Made by a program: the position numbers and the translations under genes
Shown here: piece by piece, positions 44,042 through 51,268 of the stretch
Position numbering within the stretch: position 1 is the stretch's first letter
Layout: every line of letters begins with the position of its first letter
Origin: Castellaniella hirudinis
Lineage (GTDB): Bacteria; Pseudomonadota; Gammaproteobacteria; Burkholderiales; Burkholderiaceae_B
Direction: 5' to 3'
DNA length: 64,000 nucleotides
Assembly: GCF_042651965.1 (NCBI RefSeq)
Contig: NZ_JBHSDY010000007.1
Coordinates: forward strand, 62,001 to 126,000
The notes under the pieces: generated by a model
Told to the model about the DNA's origin: nothing
The model's database searches: none
The model's input: the letters and a program-made list of their open reading frames with translations, nothing else

Positions 44042-44092
44042 CGTTCGCTCTCCGTTCGGGAACCGTCTTCAGCCGTGGCATCCCTCCACCTC

Positions 44093-44108
44093 GCAGTCTG
44101 CAGACTGC
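44093..44108. repeat. 16-base perfect palindrome upstream of the CoA transferase gene
   Basis: GCAGTCTG followed directly by CAGACTGC, a perfect palindrome 52 bases upstream of the CoA transferase start codon, in its likely promoter. It shares the CAGAC/GTCTG core with the adjacent hairpin, so the same regulator may recognise both. Confidence 0.55.
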
Positions 44109-44122
44109 TCGGATTCGTCTGG

Positions 44123-44153
44123 CATCAGACAGTCCGTAGAGGACTGTCTGATG
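44123..44153. repeat. 13-base-stem perfect hairpin between dgt and the CoA transferase gene
   Basis: CATCAGACAGTCC, loop GTAGA, GGACTGTCTGATG: a perfect 13-pair stem starting 38 bases after the dgt stop codon on the minus strand. No T-tract follows on either side, so it is a poor intrinsic terminator, but it may still end or protect the aroK-aroB-dgt transcript, or serve as an operator. Confidence 0.6.
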
Positions 44154-44190
44154 TCCCGCCTCATCCGCAGTGGACTGTTTCGTGTCCGAG

Positions 44191-45330
44191 CTAATCCATC
44201 CTGTAGATGGCCCGATGCTCGCGGATCGCATACCGATCCGTCATGCCGGCGATGTAGTCGGCGATCGCGCGCGCCTGGGCCATCGGGTCGTCGCGCCGGT
44301 ATTCGTCGGCCAGCAGCCGGGGATCGTCCTGGAACGCGACGAACAGCTCTCGCACGACACGCCGGGCCTTGCTCGTCATGCGCATGACCTGGAAATGCCG
44401 GTACAGGTTCTTCAGCAGGAACTGCTTCAGCGCATCGGCCTGGGCGCGGATGTCTTCGGAGAAGGCCGCCAGCGGCGGACCGGCCCGGACCTCGTCCACC
44501 GATTGCGGCCGCAGGCCGGCGATGCGGTCCGCCGTGGTGCGCGTCAGATCCTGCACCAGCGTGTTGATCATGGCGCGGATGACCTCGGACACCAGCCGTT
44601 TGGGGTCGGCGTCCGGATAGCGGCGCAGCACCTGCTCGTGATGCGCGGCGAAGATGTCCAGGTGCAGCAGTTGCGGCAAGGTGATCAGGCCCGAGCGCAG
44701 GCCGTCGTCCACGTCGTGGTTGTTGTAGGCGATCTCGTCGGCCAGGTTGGTCAGCTGGGCCTCCAGAGACGGCTGGGTGCCGTCCAGGAAACGCGCGCCG
44801 ACCTCGCCCAGCCGCCGCGCATGGGCGCGCGAGCAATGCTTGAGCACGCCCTCGCGGGTCTCGAAGCACAGGTTCAGGCCATTGAAGGCCGCGTAGCGTT
44901 CTTCGAGCTCGTCCACCACCCGCAGGCTCTGCAGGTTGTGCTCGAAGCCCCCGGCCTCGGGCGCCAGCTCGCGCAGGCAGGCGTTGAGTTCGTCCTGGCC
45001 CGCGTGGCCAAAGGGCGTGTGGCCCAGGTCGTGGGCCAGGGCGATGGCCTCGGTCAGGTCTTCGTCCACGCCCAGATTGCGCGCCAGCGTGCGGGCGATC
45101 TGGGCGACCTCGATGCTGTGCGTCAGGCGGGTGCGGAACAGGTCGCCTTCGTGGTTGAGAAAGACCTGGGTCTTGTATTCCAGCCGGCGAAAGGCCGAGC
45201 AATGGATGATGCGGTCACGGTCGCGCTGGAAGTCGGTGCGGCCCGCGGGCGGCGGCTCCGGGTGGCGGCGTCCCCGGGAAGCCTCCGGGCGGCAGGCGTA
45301 GGGCGCGGGATCAGTCCGGCGGGTCGTCAT
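44191..45330 (-). CDS. dgt: deoxyguanosinetriphosphate triphosphohydrolase (HD superfamily)
   Basis: Hydrolyses dGTP to deoxyguanosine and triphosphate. The 379-residue HD protein has the metal site as HSIEVAQIAR, the HD pair in ALAHDLGHTPFGHAG, and a distal Asp in LADEIAYNNHDVDDG. The N-terminal ERD/RIIHC-like segment (DRIIHCSAFRRLEYKTQVF) marks the dGTPase branch. The first 25 residues are poorly conserved. It follows aroB by 49 bases on the same strand, probably in the aroK-aroB-dgt operon, and likely helps balance dNTP pools. Confidence 0.94.
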   Translation of the reverse strand: MTTRRTDPAPYACRPEASRGRRHPEPPPAGRTDFQRDRDRIIHCSAFRRLEYKTQVFLNHEGDLFRTRLTHSIEVAQIARTLARNLGVDEDLTEAIALAHDLGHTPFGHAGQDELNACLRELAPEAGGFEHNLQSLRVVDELEERYAAFNGLNLCFETREGVLKHCSRAHARRLGEVGARFLDGTQPSLEAQLTNLADEIAYNNHDVDDGLRSGLITLPQLLHLDIFAAHHEQVLRRYPDADPKRLVSEVIRAMINTLVQDLTRTTADRIAGLRPQSVDEVRAGPPLAAFSEDIRAQADALKQFLLKNLYRHFQVMRMTSKARRVVRELFVAFQDDPRLLADEYRRDDPMAQARAIADYIAGMTDRYAIREHRAIYRMD

Positions 45331-45379
45331 GCTTCGATGCCTCCCTGGATGACGCGCCTCTTGTTTCAGCAGGCGCGCG

Positions 45380-46462
45380 TTAAACAGTCTGCGCGGCGTC
45401 CGGCAGCAGCGGCCGCACCCGATCGTCGGCCACCGCCCGGACCTCGGCCCGCCCCAAAGCCGGCAGCAGCACGTAGCGGATCTGCCGGCCTTCGTTTTTC
45501 TTGTCCACCCGCATCAGGTCCAGCCAGCGGTCGGCGCCCAGAGCGGGCGGCTGGACCGGGCAGCCGATGGCCGCCACCAGCGCGCGGATGCGGTCCACGG
45601 CCCCGGCGTCCAGCCCGCAGACCCGGGCGGACAGTTCCGCCGCCATGACCATGCCGCAGCCCACGGCCTCGCCGTGCAGCCACTGGCCGTAGCCCAGGCC
45701 GGATTCGATGGCGTGGCCGAAAGTGTGACCGAAGTTGAGGATGGCGCGCAGGCCGGATTCGCGTTCGTCCTGGGACACGACCCAGGCCTTGAGTTCGCAG
45801 GAACGGCGCACGGCGTGCCGGATGGCCTGCTCGTCGAGCGCGCGCAGAGCGCCGACGTGGGCCTCGCACCAGGCGAAAAATTCGGGATCGGCGATCATGC
45901 CGTACTTGATGATCTCGGCCAGGCCGGCGGAGATCTCCCGGGCCGGCAGCGTCGCCAGGACGCCGGGATCGATTTCCACGGCCAGGGGCTGGTAGAACGC
46001 CCCGATCATGTTCTTGCCGCGCGGGTGGTTGATGGCCGTCTTGCCGCCCACGGACGAATCCACCTGGGCCAGCAGCGTCGTCGGCACCTGAACGAAACGG
46101 ATGCCGCGCATGTAGCACGAAGCCGCGAAACCGCCGATGTCGCCCACCACCCCGCCGCCCAGGGCCACCAGCACGGCCTTGCGGTCCAGGGTCGCCGCCA
46201 GCAGCGCGTCGAAGATGCGGTCCAGGGATTCCCAGGTCTTGTGCTGTTCGCCGTCAGGCAGTTCGATGAACTGCAGCGGCTTGCCGGCGGCCTGCAGGGC
46301 CGCGCGCAGCCGATCGCCATACAGCGCGCCCACCGTCGTATTGGTGACGACGGCGATCGCCGTGGCGTCGGCCGGAATGCTGTCCGCAACGGCGTCCAGC
46401 CGTCCCGCGCCGATATGAATGGGGTAGCGCCCGCCGGGCGTCTCGACCTGGACTGTGTGCAT
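45380..46462 (-). CDS. aroB: 3-dehydroquinate synthase
   Basis: Second step of the shikimate pathway: converts DAHP to 3-dehydroquinate using NAD+ and a divalent metal. The 360-residue protein has the nucleotide motif ALGGGVVGDIGGFAAS near 100, QVPTTLLAQVDSSVGGKTAIN near 135, and metal ligands in LKAWVVSQDE, FGHTFGHAIE and HGEAVGCGM. Length is normal. It begins 15 bases after aroK stops, the standard aroKB pair. Confidence 0.97.
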   Translation of the reverse strand: MHTVQVETPGGRYPIHIGAGRLDAVADSIPADATAIAVVTNTTVGALYGDRLRAALQAAGKPLQFIELPDGEQHKTWESLDRIFDALLAATLDRKAVLVALGGGVVGDIGGFAASCYMRGIRFVQVPTTLLAQVDSSVGGKTAINHPRGKNMIGAFYQPLAVEIDPGVLATLPAREISAGLAEIIKYGMIADPEFFAWCEAHVGALRALDEQAIRHAVRRSCELKAWVVSQDERESGLRAILNFGHTFGHAIESGLGYGQWLHGEAVGCGMVMAAELSARVCGLDAGAVDRIRALVAAIGCPVQPPALGADRWLDLMRVDKKNEGRQIRYVLLPALGRAEVRAVADDRVRPLLPDAAQTV

Positions 46463-46477
46463 GGGTTCCGATGAGTC

Positions 46478-47092
46478 CTATTCTGTAAGAGGCGCCTGGA
46501 CTGCGGTCAGGGGCGCCGGGGCCGCCGGCTGGGCAGGCAGCAGGGGCAGCAGGTTGCGCAGCACCTGGGCCACCGGCTGGTCGCCCGTGTCCAGCGTGAC
46601 GGCGGCCACGCTTTCGTAGATCGGTTCGCGCTGGGCCAGCAGATCGACGATGCGCTGGCGCGGATCGTCGGCGCGCAGCAACGGCCGGTTGCGATCCCGG
46701 GCCACGCGCCGGTAGAGTTCGTCGGCCCCGGCCCGCAGATAGACGACGCAACTGCGCTCGCTGAGCATGCGACGGTTTTCCTCGGCCAGCACGGCGCCGC
46801 CGCCCGTCGCCACGACCAGGTCGGAGCGGCGCGTATATTCATCCAGCGTGGCCGTTTCGCGGCGGCGGAAGCCCGCCTCGCCCTCGATGTCGAAGATGGT
46901 GGCGATGCGCACCCCGCAACGCGCCTCGATGACATGATCCAGGTCGACGAATTCGCGCCCCAGCGCCGCCGCCAGTTGGCGGCCGATCGTGGTCTTGCCC
47001 ACCCCCATCATGCCCACCAGGCAAATCGGCCGCGCGCCGCCCTGCCCCTCGGGGGGCATTCGGGTCGAATCGGTGGCGCATTCCATCGTCAT
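46478..47092 (-). CDS. aroK: shikimate kinase
   Basis: Phosphorylates shikimate. The 204-residue P-loop kinase has Walker A GMMGVGKTTIG (about 28-38), the shikimate-binding Asp of FVDLDH, GGGAVL near 97 and the lid Arg of RPLL. Two stretches outside the kinase core, an N-terminal leader of about 20 residues and an Ala/Pro-rich C-terminal tail, extend it slightly beyond the usual 175 residues. The second ATG (47086) is an equally possible start. It is divergent from the penicillin-binding protein gene with 153 bases between them. Confidence 0.95.
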   Translation of the reverse strand: MTMECATDSTRMPPEGQGGARPICLVGMMGVGKTTIGRQLAAALGREFVDLDHVIEARCGVRIATIFDIEGEAGFRRRETATLDEYTRRSDLVVATGGGAVLAEENRRMLSERSCVVYLRAGADELYRRVARDRNRPLLRADDPRQRIVDLLAQREPIYESVAAVTLDTGDQPVAQVLRNLLPLLPAQPAAPAPLTAVQAPLTE

Positions 47093-47245
47093 GGCGGGGC
47101 ATCGGGCGGTTTGTTTGCGTGTATTATCGCATCAGCCGGCGCCGCCGCCGGTGACCCGGCCGGCCACGCCCGCGCGCACATCCTGTTACACAGACTCCGT
47201 CCCCGCCTCCTGGCCCGCTCCGGCCAGGGCTTACAATCGCCTCTG

Positions 47246-49702
47246 ATGAAATCCACCACTACCTCCTCCAAGCAGAAGGCCCCGGCGGCCCGCTCCTGGT
47301 TCACGCGGTTGGTCCTCAAGGCGATCGTGCTGTTTGCCGGCCTGGGCCTGTGCGGGGCGCTGCTCCTGAGTCTGGCGCTGGCGCTGGCCTGGCCCAATCT
47401 GCCGGACCTGACGGCGATGATCGACTACCGGCCCCGCGTGCCGCTGCGGATCTACACCGCCGACAAGGTCCTGATCGGCGAATTCGGCGAAGAACGCCGC
47501 AACGTCCTGCGCTTCGACGAGATTCCGGACGTCATGAAGTCCGCCATCCTCGCGGCAGAGGATGACCGTTTCTACCAGCACGGCGGCATCGACTGGACGG
47601 GCGTGCTGCGCGCCGCCCTGGCCAACACCATCCACATGTCCAAGACACAGGGGGCCAGCACCATCACCATGCAGGTGGCGCGCAACTTCTACCTGTCGTC
47701 GGAAAAGACCTACACGCGTAAATTCTACGAGCTGCTGCTGACCTTCAAGATCGAGGCCACCCTGACCAAGGATCAGATCCTCGATCTCTATATGAACCAG
47801 ATCTTCCTGGGTCACCGGGCCTATGGCTTCGCCGCCGCCAGCCGCACCTATTTCGGCAAGCCGCTGGCCGACATCTCGCCGGCCGAAGCCGCCATGCTGG
47901 CCGGCATCCCCAAGGCCCCGTCGCGCTTCAACCCGATCTCCAACTTTGAACGCGCCAAGGCGCGCCAGGGCTACGTGCTCAGCCGCATGCGCAGCCTGGG
48001 CTACCTGACGGACGCCGAATACCAGCGCGCCGTGGACCAGACCATCGTGATCCGCTCGGCCGCCAACACACCGGGCGGCCGCTACGGCGTGCACGGCGAC
48101 TACCCGGCCGAGCTGGCCCGCCAACTGCTGTACGGCGTCTACCAGGACGACATCTACTCGCGCGGCTTCAACGTCTACACCACCATCGACTCCAAGGGCC
48201 AGGAAGCCGCCTACCAGGCCGTGCGCGCAGGCATCCTGGACTACACCCGCCGCGCGCCCTACACCGGCCCCGAGGAAAACGTCACCCTGCCCCAGGGCAT
48301 CGAATCCAACCCCGAAGCGCTCAACGACCTGATCGACGAGCAGCAGGAAAAGCACCCCGACAACGGCGATCTGATGATCGGCATCGTCCTGTCGGCCAGC
48401 CCGACCGAGGTCCGGGTTGCCCGCAGCGCCAGCCAGATCATCGACATCACCGACAAGCGCGCCCTGCGTGTCGTGGCGCGCGGCCTAGTCGCCAATGCCA
48501 AGGACGCCGTACGCATCCAGCGCGGTTCGGTGGTCTACGTGCACCAGACGGCGGAATACTGGGAACTGATCAACAAGCCCTCCATCCAGGCCGCCCTGGT
48601 CTCGCTGAGCGCCCAGGACGGGGCCATCCAGGCCATGGTGGGCGGCTTTGACTTCGACGAGGGCAAGTTCAACCGCGTCACCCAGGCCTGGCGCCAGCCG
48701 GGCTCGTCCTTCAAGCCCTTCATCTACGCGTCCTCGCTGGAACGCGGCCTGACGCCCGCCACGCAGATCTCGGACGAACCCTTCTCGCTGACGGCGGAAC
48801 AGACCGGCTCCAAGGCCTGGAACCCCAAGAACTACGGCCGCTCCTACGAGCCCATGCTCACCATGCGCCAGGGCTTGTACAAGTCCAAGAACATGATCTC
48901 GATCCGCATCATGCAGGCCGTGGGACCCCAGTACGTGCAGGATTACGTCACCCGCTTCGGCTTCGACCGTTCGCGCCAGCCGGCCGTGCTGCCGCTGGCC
49001 CTGGGCGCCGGCAGCGTGACGCCGCTGCAGATGGCCGGCGGCTATGCGGTCTTCGCCAACGGCGGCTACCGCGTGCCGCCCTACCTGATCGATTACGTCA
49101 CCGACAGCACCGGCAAGATCATCATGCGTTCACGGCCGACCGTGGCCGGCGACACCCTGGCGCGCGTGGTCGATCCGCGCACGGTCTACGTCATGGACGA
49201 CATGTTGCGCGGGGTCGCCACCTTCGGGACCGGCGCGCGCGCCCACCGCGAACTCAAGCGCAACGACATCGGCGGCAAGACCGGCACCACCAACGACTCC
49301 CAGGACGCCTGGTTCGCCGGCTTCAATCCGAAACTGGTCGCCGTGGCCTGGATGGGCTTCGACCAGCCCAAATCCATGGGCCAGGGCGAAACCGGCGGCG
49401 GCGCCGCCCTGCCCATCTGGGTGGACTATATGCGCGTCGCCCTGGCAGGCCAGCCGGAAATCCCGCCCGGCCCCATGCCCAGCGGGCTGACGCGCATCGA
49501 CGGCGACTTCTATTTCAGTGAATTCCCGCCGGGCACGGCCATCGCCCGTGTCGGCCTGCCCGCGCCGGGCGATCCGGTGCCAGGCGCGCCCGGCGGCGGC
49601 CTGGACGGCATCGGTACGCTGCTCGATCAGTTGCACGGCGACTCCGGCGCCGACTCCGATTCCGGCGCCGCCATTCCCCAACCCGTCCGCGTGCCCTTCT
49701 GA
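47246..49702 (+). CDS. mrcA: penicillin-binding protein 1A (class A, bifunctional)
   Basis: Peptidoglycan glycosyltransferase and transpeptidase anchored in the inner membrane. The 818-residue protein has one N-terminal helix (about 25-48) and a GT51 domain with the catalytic Glu in AAEDDRFYQHGGID and GASTITMQVARNFY. An OB-like insert follows. The transpeptidase has SxxK in QPGSSFKPFIYA, SxN-type KSKNMISIR, and KTGT in GGKTGTTNDSQDAWF. A low-complexity Asp/Ser/Pro tail ends it. All catalytic motifs are present. The ATG at 47246 gives the expected basic cytoplasmic tail. The stop and the next gene's ATG share one base. Confidence 0.96.
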   Translation: MKSTTTSSKQKAPAARSWFTRLVLKAIVLFAGLGLCGALLLSLALALAWPNLPDLTAMIDYRPRVPLRIYTADKVLIGEFGEERRNVLRFDEIPDVMKSAILAAEDDRFYQHGGIDWTGVLRAALANTIHMSKTQGASTITMQVARNFYLSSEKTYTRKFYELLLTFKIEATLTKDQILDLYMNQIFLGHRAYGFAAASRTYFGKPLADISPAEAAMLAGIPKAPSRFNPISNFERAKARQGYVLSRMRSLGYLTDAEYQRAVDQTIVIRSAANTPGGRYGVHGDYPAELARQLLYGVYQDDIYSRGFNVYTTIDSKGQEAAYQAVRAGILDYTRRAPYTGPEENVTLPQGIESNPEALNDLIDEQQEKHPDNGDLMIGIVLSASPTEVRVARSASQIIDITDKRALRVVARGLVANAKDAVRIQRGSVVYVHQTAEYWELINKPSIQAALVSLSAQDGAIQAMVGGFDFDEGKFNRVTQAWRQPGSSFKPFIYASSLERGLTPATQISDEPFSLTAEQTGSKAWNPKNYGRSYEPMLTMRQGLYKSKNMISIRIMQAVGPQYVQDYVTRFGFDRSRQPAVLPLALGAGSVTPLQMAGGYAVFANGGYRVPPYLIDYVTDSTGKIIMRSRPTVAGDTLARVVDPRTVYVMDDMLRGVATFGTGARAHRELKRNDIGGKTGTTNDSQDAWFAGFNPKLVAVAWMGFDQPKSMGQGETGGGAALPIWVDYMRVALAGQPEIPPGPMPSGLTRIDGDFYFSEFPPGTAIARVGLPAPGDPVPGAPGGGLDGIGTLLDQLHGDSGADSDSGAAIPQPVRVPF

Positions 49703-49899
49703 TGACATCTCATCTCCTGTTCCCGCACACCGCGCGCCTCCTGGCCTGTGCCGGCCTGACCCTCGCGCTGGCCGGCTGCGGCATGAAAGGCGATCTGCGC
49801 CTGCCCGACCCACCGCCGCCGGCCGACGCCGCGCTGGCGGCCCCGCCCACCGTCACCCCGGCGCCTGCGCCGGACTCACGCCCAGTTTCGCAGCCCTGA
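49702..49899 (+). CDS. lptM: LptM-like small lipoprotein
   Basis: A 65-residue lipoprotein. The signal sequence ends in a lipobox LAGC at about 24-27 (LALAGCGMKGDLRLP). The mature N-terminus CGMKGDLRLP matches LptM (YifL) proteins, which help assemble and oxidise the LPS translocon LptDE in E. coli. The rest is Pro/Ala-rich. It sits between the penicillin-binding protein gene (one-base overlap, TGATG) and lysA, and the lptM-lysA order is widespread in proteobacteria. Assignment rests on the short motif and context. Confidence 0.85.
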   Translation: MTSHLLFPHTARLLACAGLTLALAGCGMKGDLRLPDPPPPADAALAAPPTVTPAPAPDSRPVSQP

Positions 49900-49904
49900 C
49901 ACCC

Positions 49905-51176
49905 ATGACCGTAGACTCCCAGTTCCCCCTCCGGGACGGCATCCTGCATGCCGAGAACATCCCGCTGCCTGAACTCGCCGACCGCTACGGCACGCCGTTG
50001 TACGTCTATTCCCGCGCCGCGCTGCACGCCGCCTGGCACCGCTACGCGCAGGCCGTCGCCGGGCATGACGCGCTGATCTGCTACGGCGTCAAAGCCAATT
50101 CCAATCTGGCCGTCCTGCACGAATTCCAGCGCCTGGGCGCCGGTTTCGACATCGTCTCGGGCGGCGAGCTCGAACGCATCCTGGCGGCGGGCGCCAACCC
50201 CGACCGCGTCGTGTTCTCCGGCGTGGGCAAGCAGGGCTGGGAAATCCGCAAGGCGCTGGCCGCCGGGATCAAGTGCTTCAACGTCGAATCGGCCGCCGAG
50301 CTCGAACGCCTGGCCGACATCGCCCAGGAACTGGGCGTGCGCGCGCCGGTGTCCCTGCGCGTCAACCCCGACGTCGATGCGCGCACCCATCCCTACATCT
50401 CCACCGGCCTGAAGGAAAACAAGTTCGGCGTGGACATCCGCCGGGCCCCCGAACTGTACCGCCAGGCCTTGCAACACCCGGGGCTGGAGATCGTCGGCGT
50501 GGACTGCCACATCGGCTCCCAGATCACCCAGATCGAGCCCTACCTGGACGCGCTCGACAAGCTGCTGGACCTGATCGACACCCTGGCGGCCGACGGCATC
50601 GCCCTGCGGCACCTGGACCTGGGCGGCGGCCTGGGCATCCGCTACACCGACGAAACCCCGCCCGACCCGGCCGAACTGCTGACGCCGGTCTTCGCCGAAC
50701 TGGCGGCCCGAGGGCTGGACCACCTGCAACTGATCCTGGAGCCGGGCCGCTCCCTGGTCGGTAACGCGGGCGTGCTGCTGACCCGCGTCGAATACCTCAA
50801 GCGGACCGAGGCGCGCAATTTCGCCATCGTGGACGCCGCCATGAACGACCTGATGCGTCCGGCCCTGTACGAAGCCTGGCACGGAGTCGTCCCGGTCGCC
50901 CCGCGCGCCGGCACGCCCGTCGAGACCTATGACGTCGTCGGCCCGATCTGCGAAAGCGGCGACTGGCTGGCGCGCGGCCGTGCGCTGCCCCTGGAACAAG
51001 GCGACCTGCTGGCCATCCAGTCCGCCGGCGCCTATGCCTTCTCCATGTCCAGCCAATACAATACGCGCCCCCGGGCCGCAGAAGTCCTGGTGGACGGCCA
51101 GGATTCCTGGCTGATCCGACCGCGCGAAACCCTCCAGGACCTGTACGCCCAGGAACGGATTCCCCACCGCCCCTGA
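49905..51176 (+). CDS. lysA: diaminopimelate decarboxylase
   Basis: Last step of lysine synthesis: meso-diaminopimelate to lysine. A 423-residue fold-type III PLP enzyme; the Schiff-base Lys is in ICYGVKANSNLAVL near residue 61. Other sites are HIGSQITQIEPY, the Gly-rich phosphate loop LGGGLGIRY, the EPGRSLV segment, and the dimer-contributed Cys in CESGDWLARGR. Start at the ATG 49905, six bases after the lptM stop; family N-terminus fits. Complete. Confidence 0.97.
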   Translation: MTVDSQFPLRDGILHAENIPLPELADRYGTPLYVYSRAALHAAWHRYAQAVAGHDALICYGVKANSNLAVLHEFQRLGAGFDIVSGGELERILAAGANPDRVVFSGVGKQGWEIRKALAAGIKCFNVESAAELERLADIAQELGVRAPVSLRVNPDVDARTHPYISTGLKENKFGVDIRRAPELYRQALQHPGLEIVGVDCHIGSQITQIEPYLDALDKLLDLIDTLAADGIALRHLDLGGGLGIRYTDETPPDPAELLTPVFAELAARGLDHLQLILEPGRSLVGNAGVLLTRVEYLKRTEARNFAIVDAAMNDLMRPALYEAWHGVVPVAPRAGTPVETYDVVGPICESGDWLARGRALPLEQGDLLAIQSAGAYAFSMSSQYNTRPRAAEVLVDGQDSWLIRPRETLQDLYAQERIPHRP

Positions 51177-51221
51177 ACCGCCTAAACTTTCCCTGTTTCC
51201 GGACGTCAATCGACCATAGCC

Positions 51222-51250
51222 CCGGTTTGTGCGCGACCGAACCGGTCTTT
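51222..51250 (+). terminator. possible terminator after lysA
   Basis: CCGGTT, a 12-base loop, AACCGG, then TCTTT. The stem is short and the loop long, so termination would be inefficient, but the position 46 bases after the lysA stop is right. Confidence 0.35.
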
Positions 51251-51268
51251 GCCTAATCTTTCCGTTTC

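Noticed and set aside
43941..44231. A 96-codon minus-strand frame spanning the dgt-CoA transferase gap
   Set aside because: It overlaps the start of the CoA transferase in another frame, has no family match, and crosses the perfect hairpin. A structured non-coding region is more likely.
45351..45382. GCGCCT/AGGCGC repeat between aroB and dgt as a terminator
   Set aside because: Only six pairs with an 11-base loop and no T-run; the 49-base gap and shared strand favour an uninterrupted aroK-aroB-dgt transcript.
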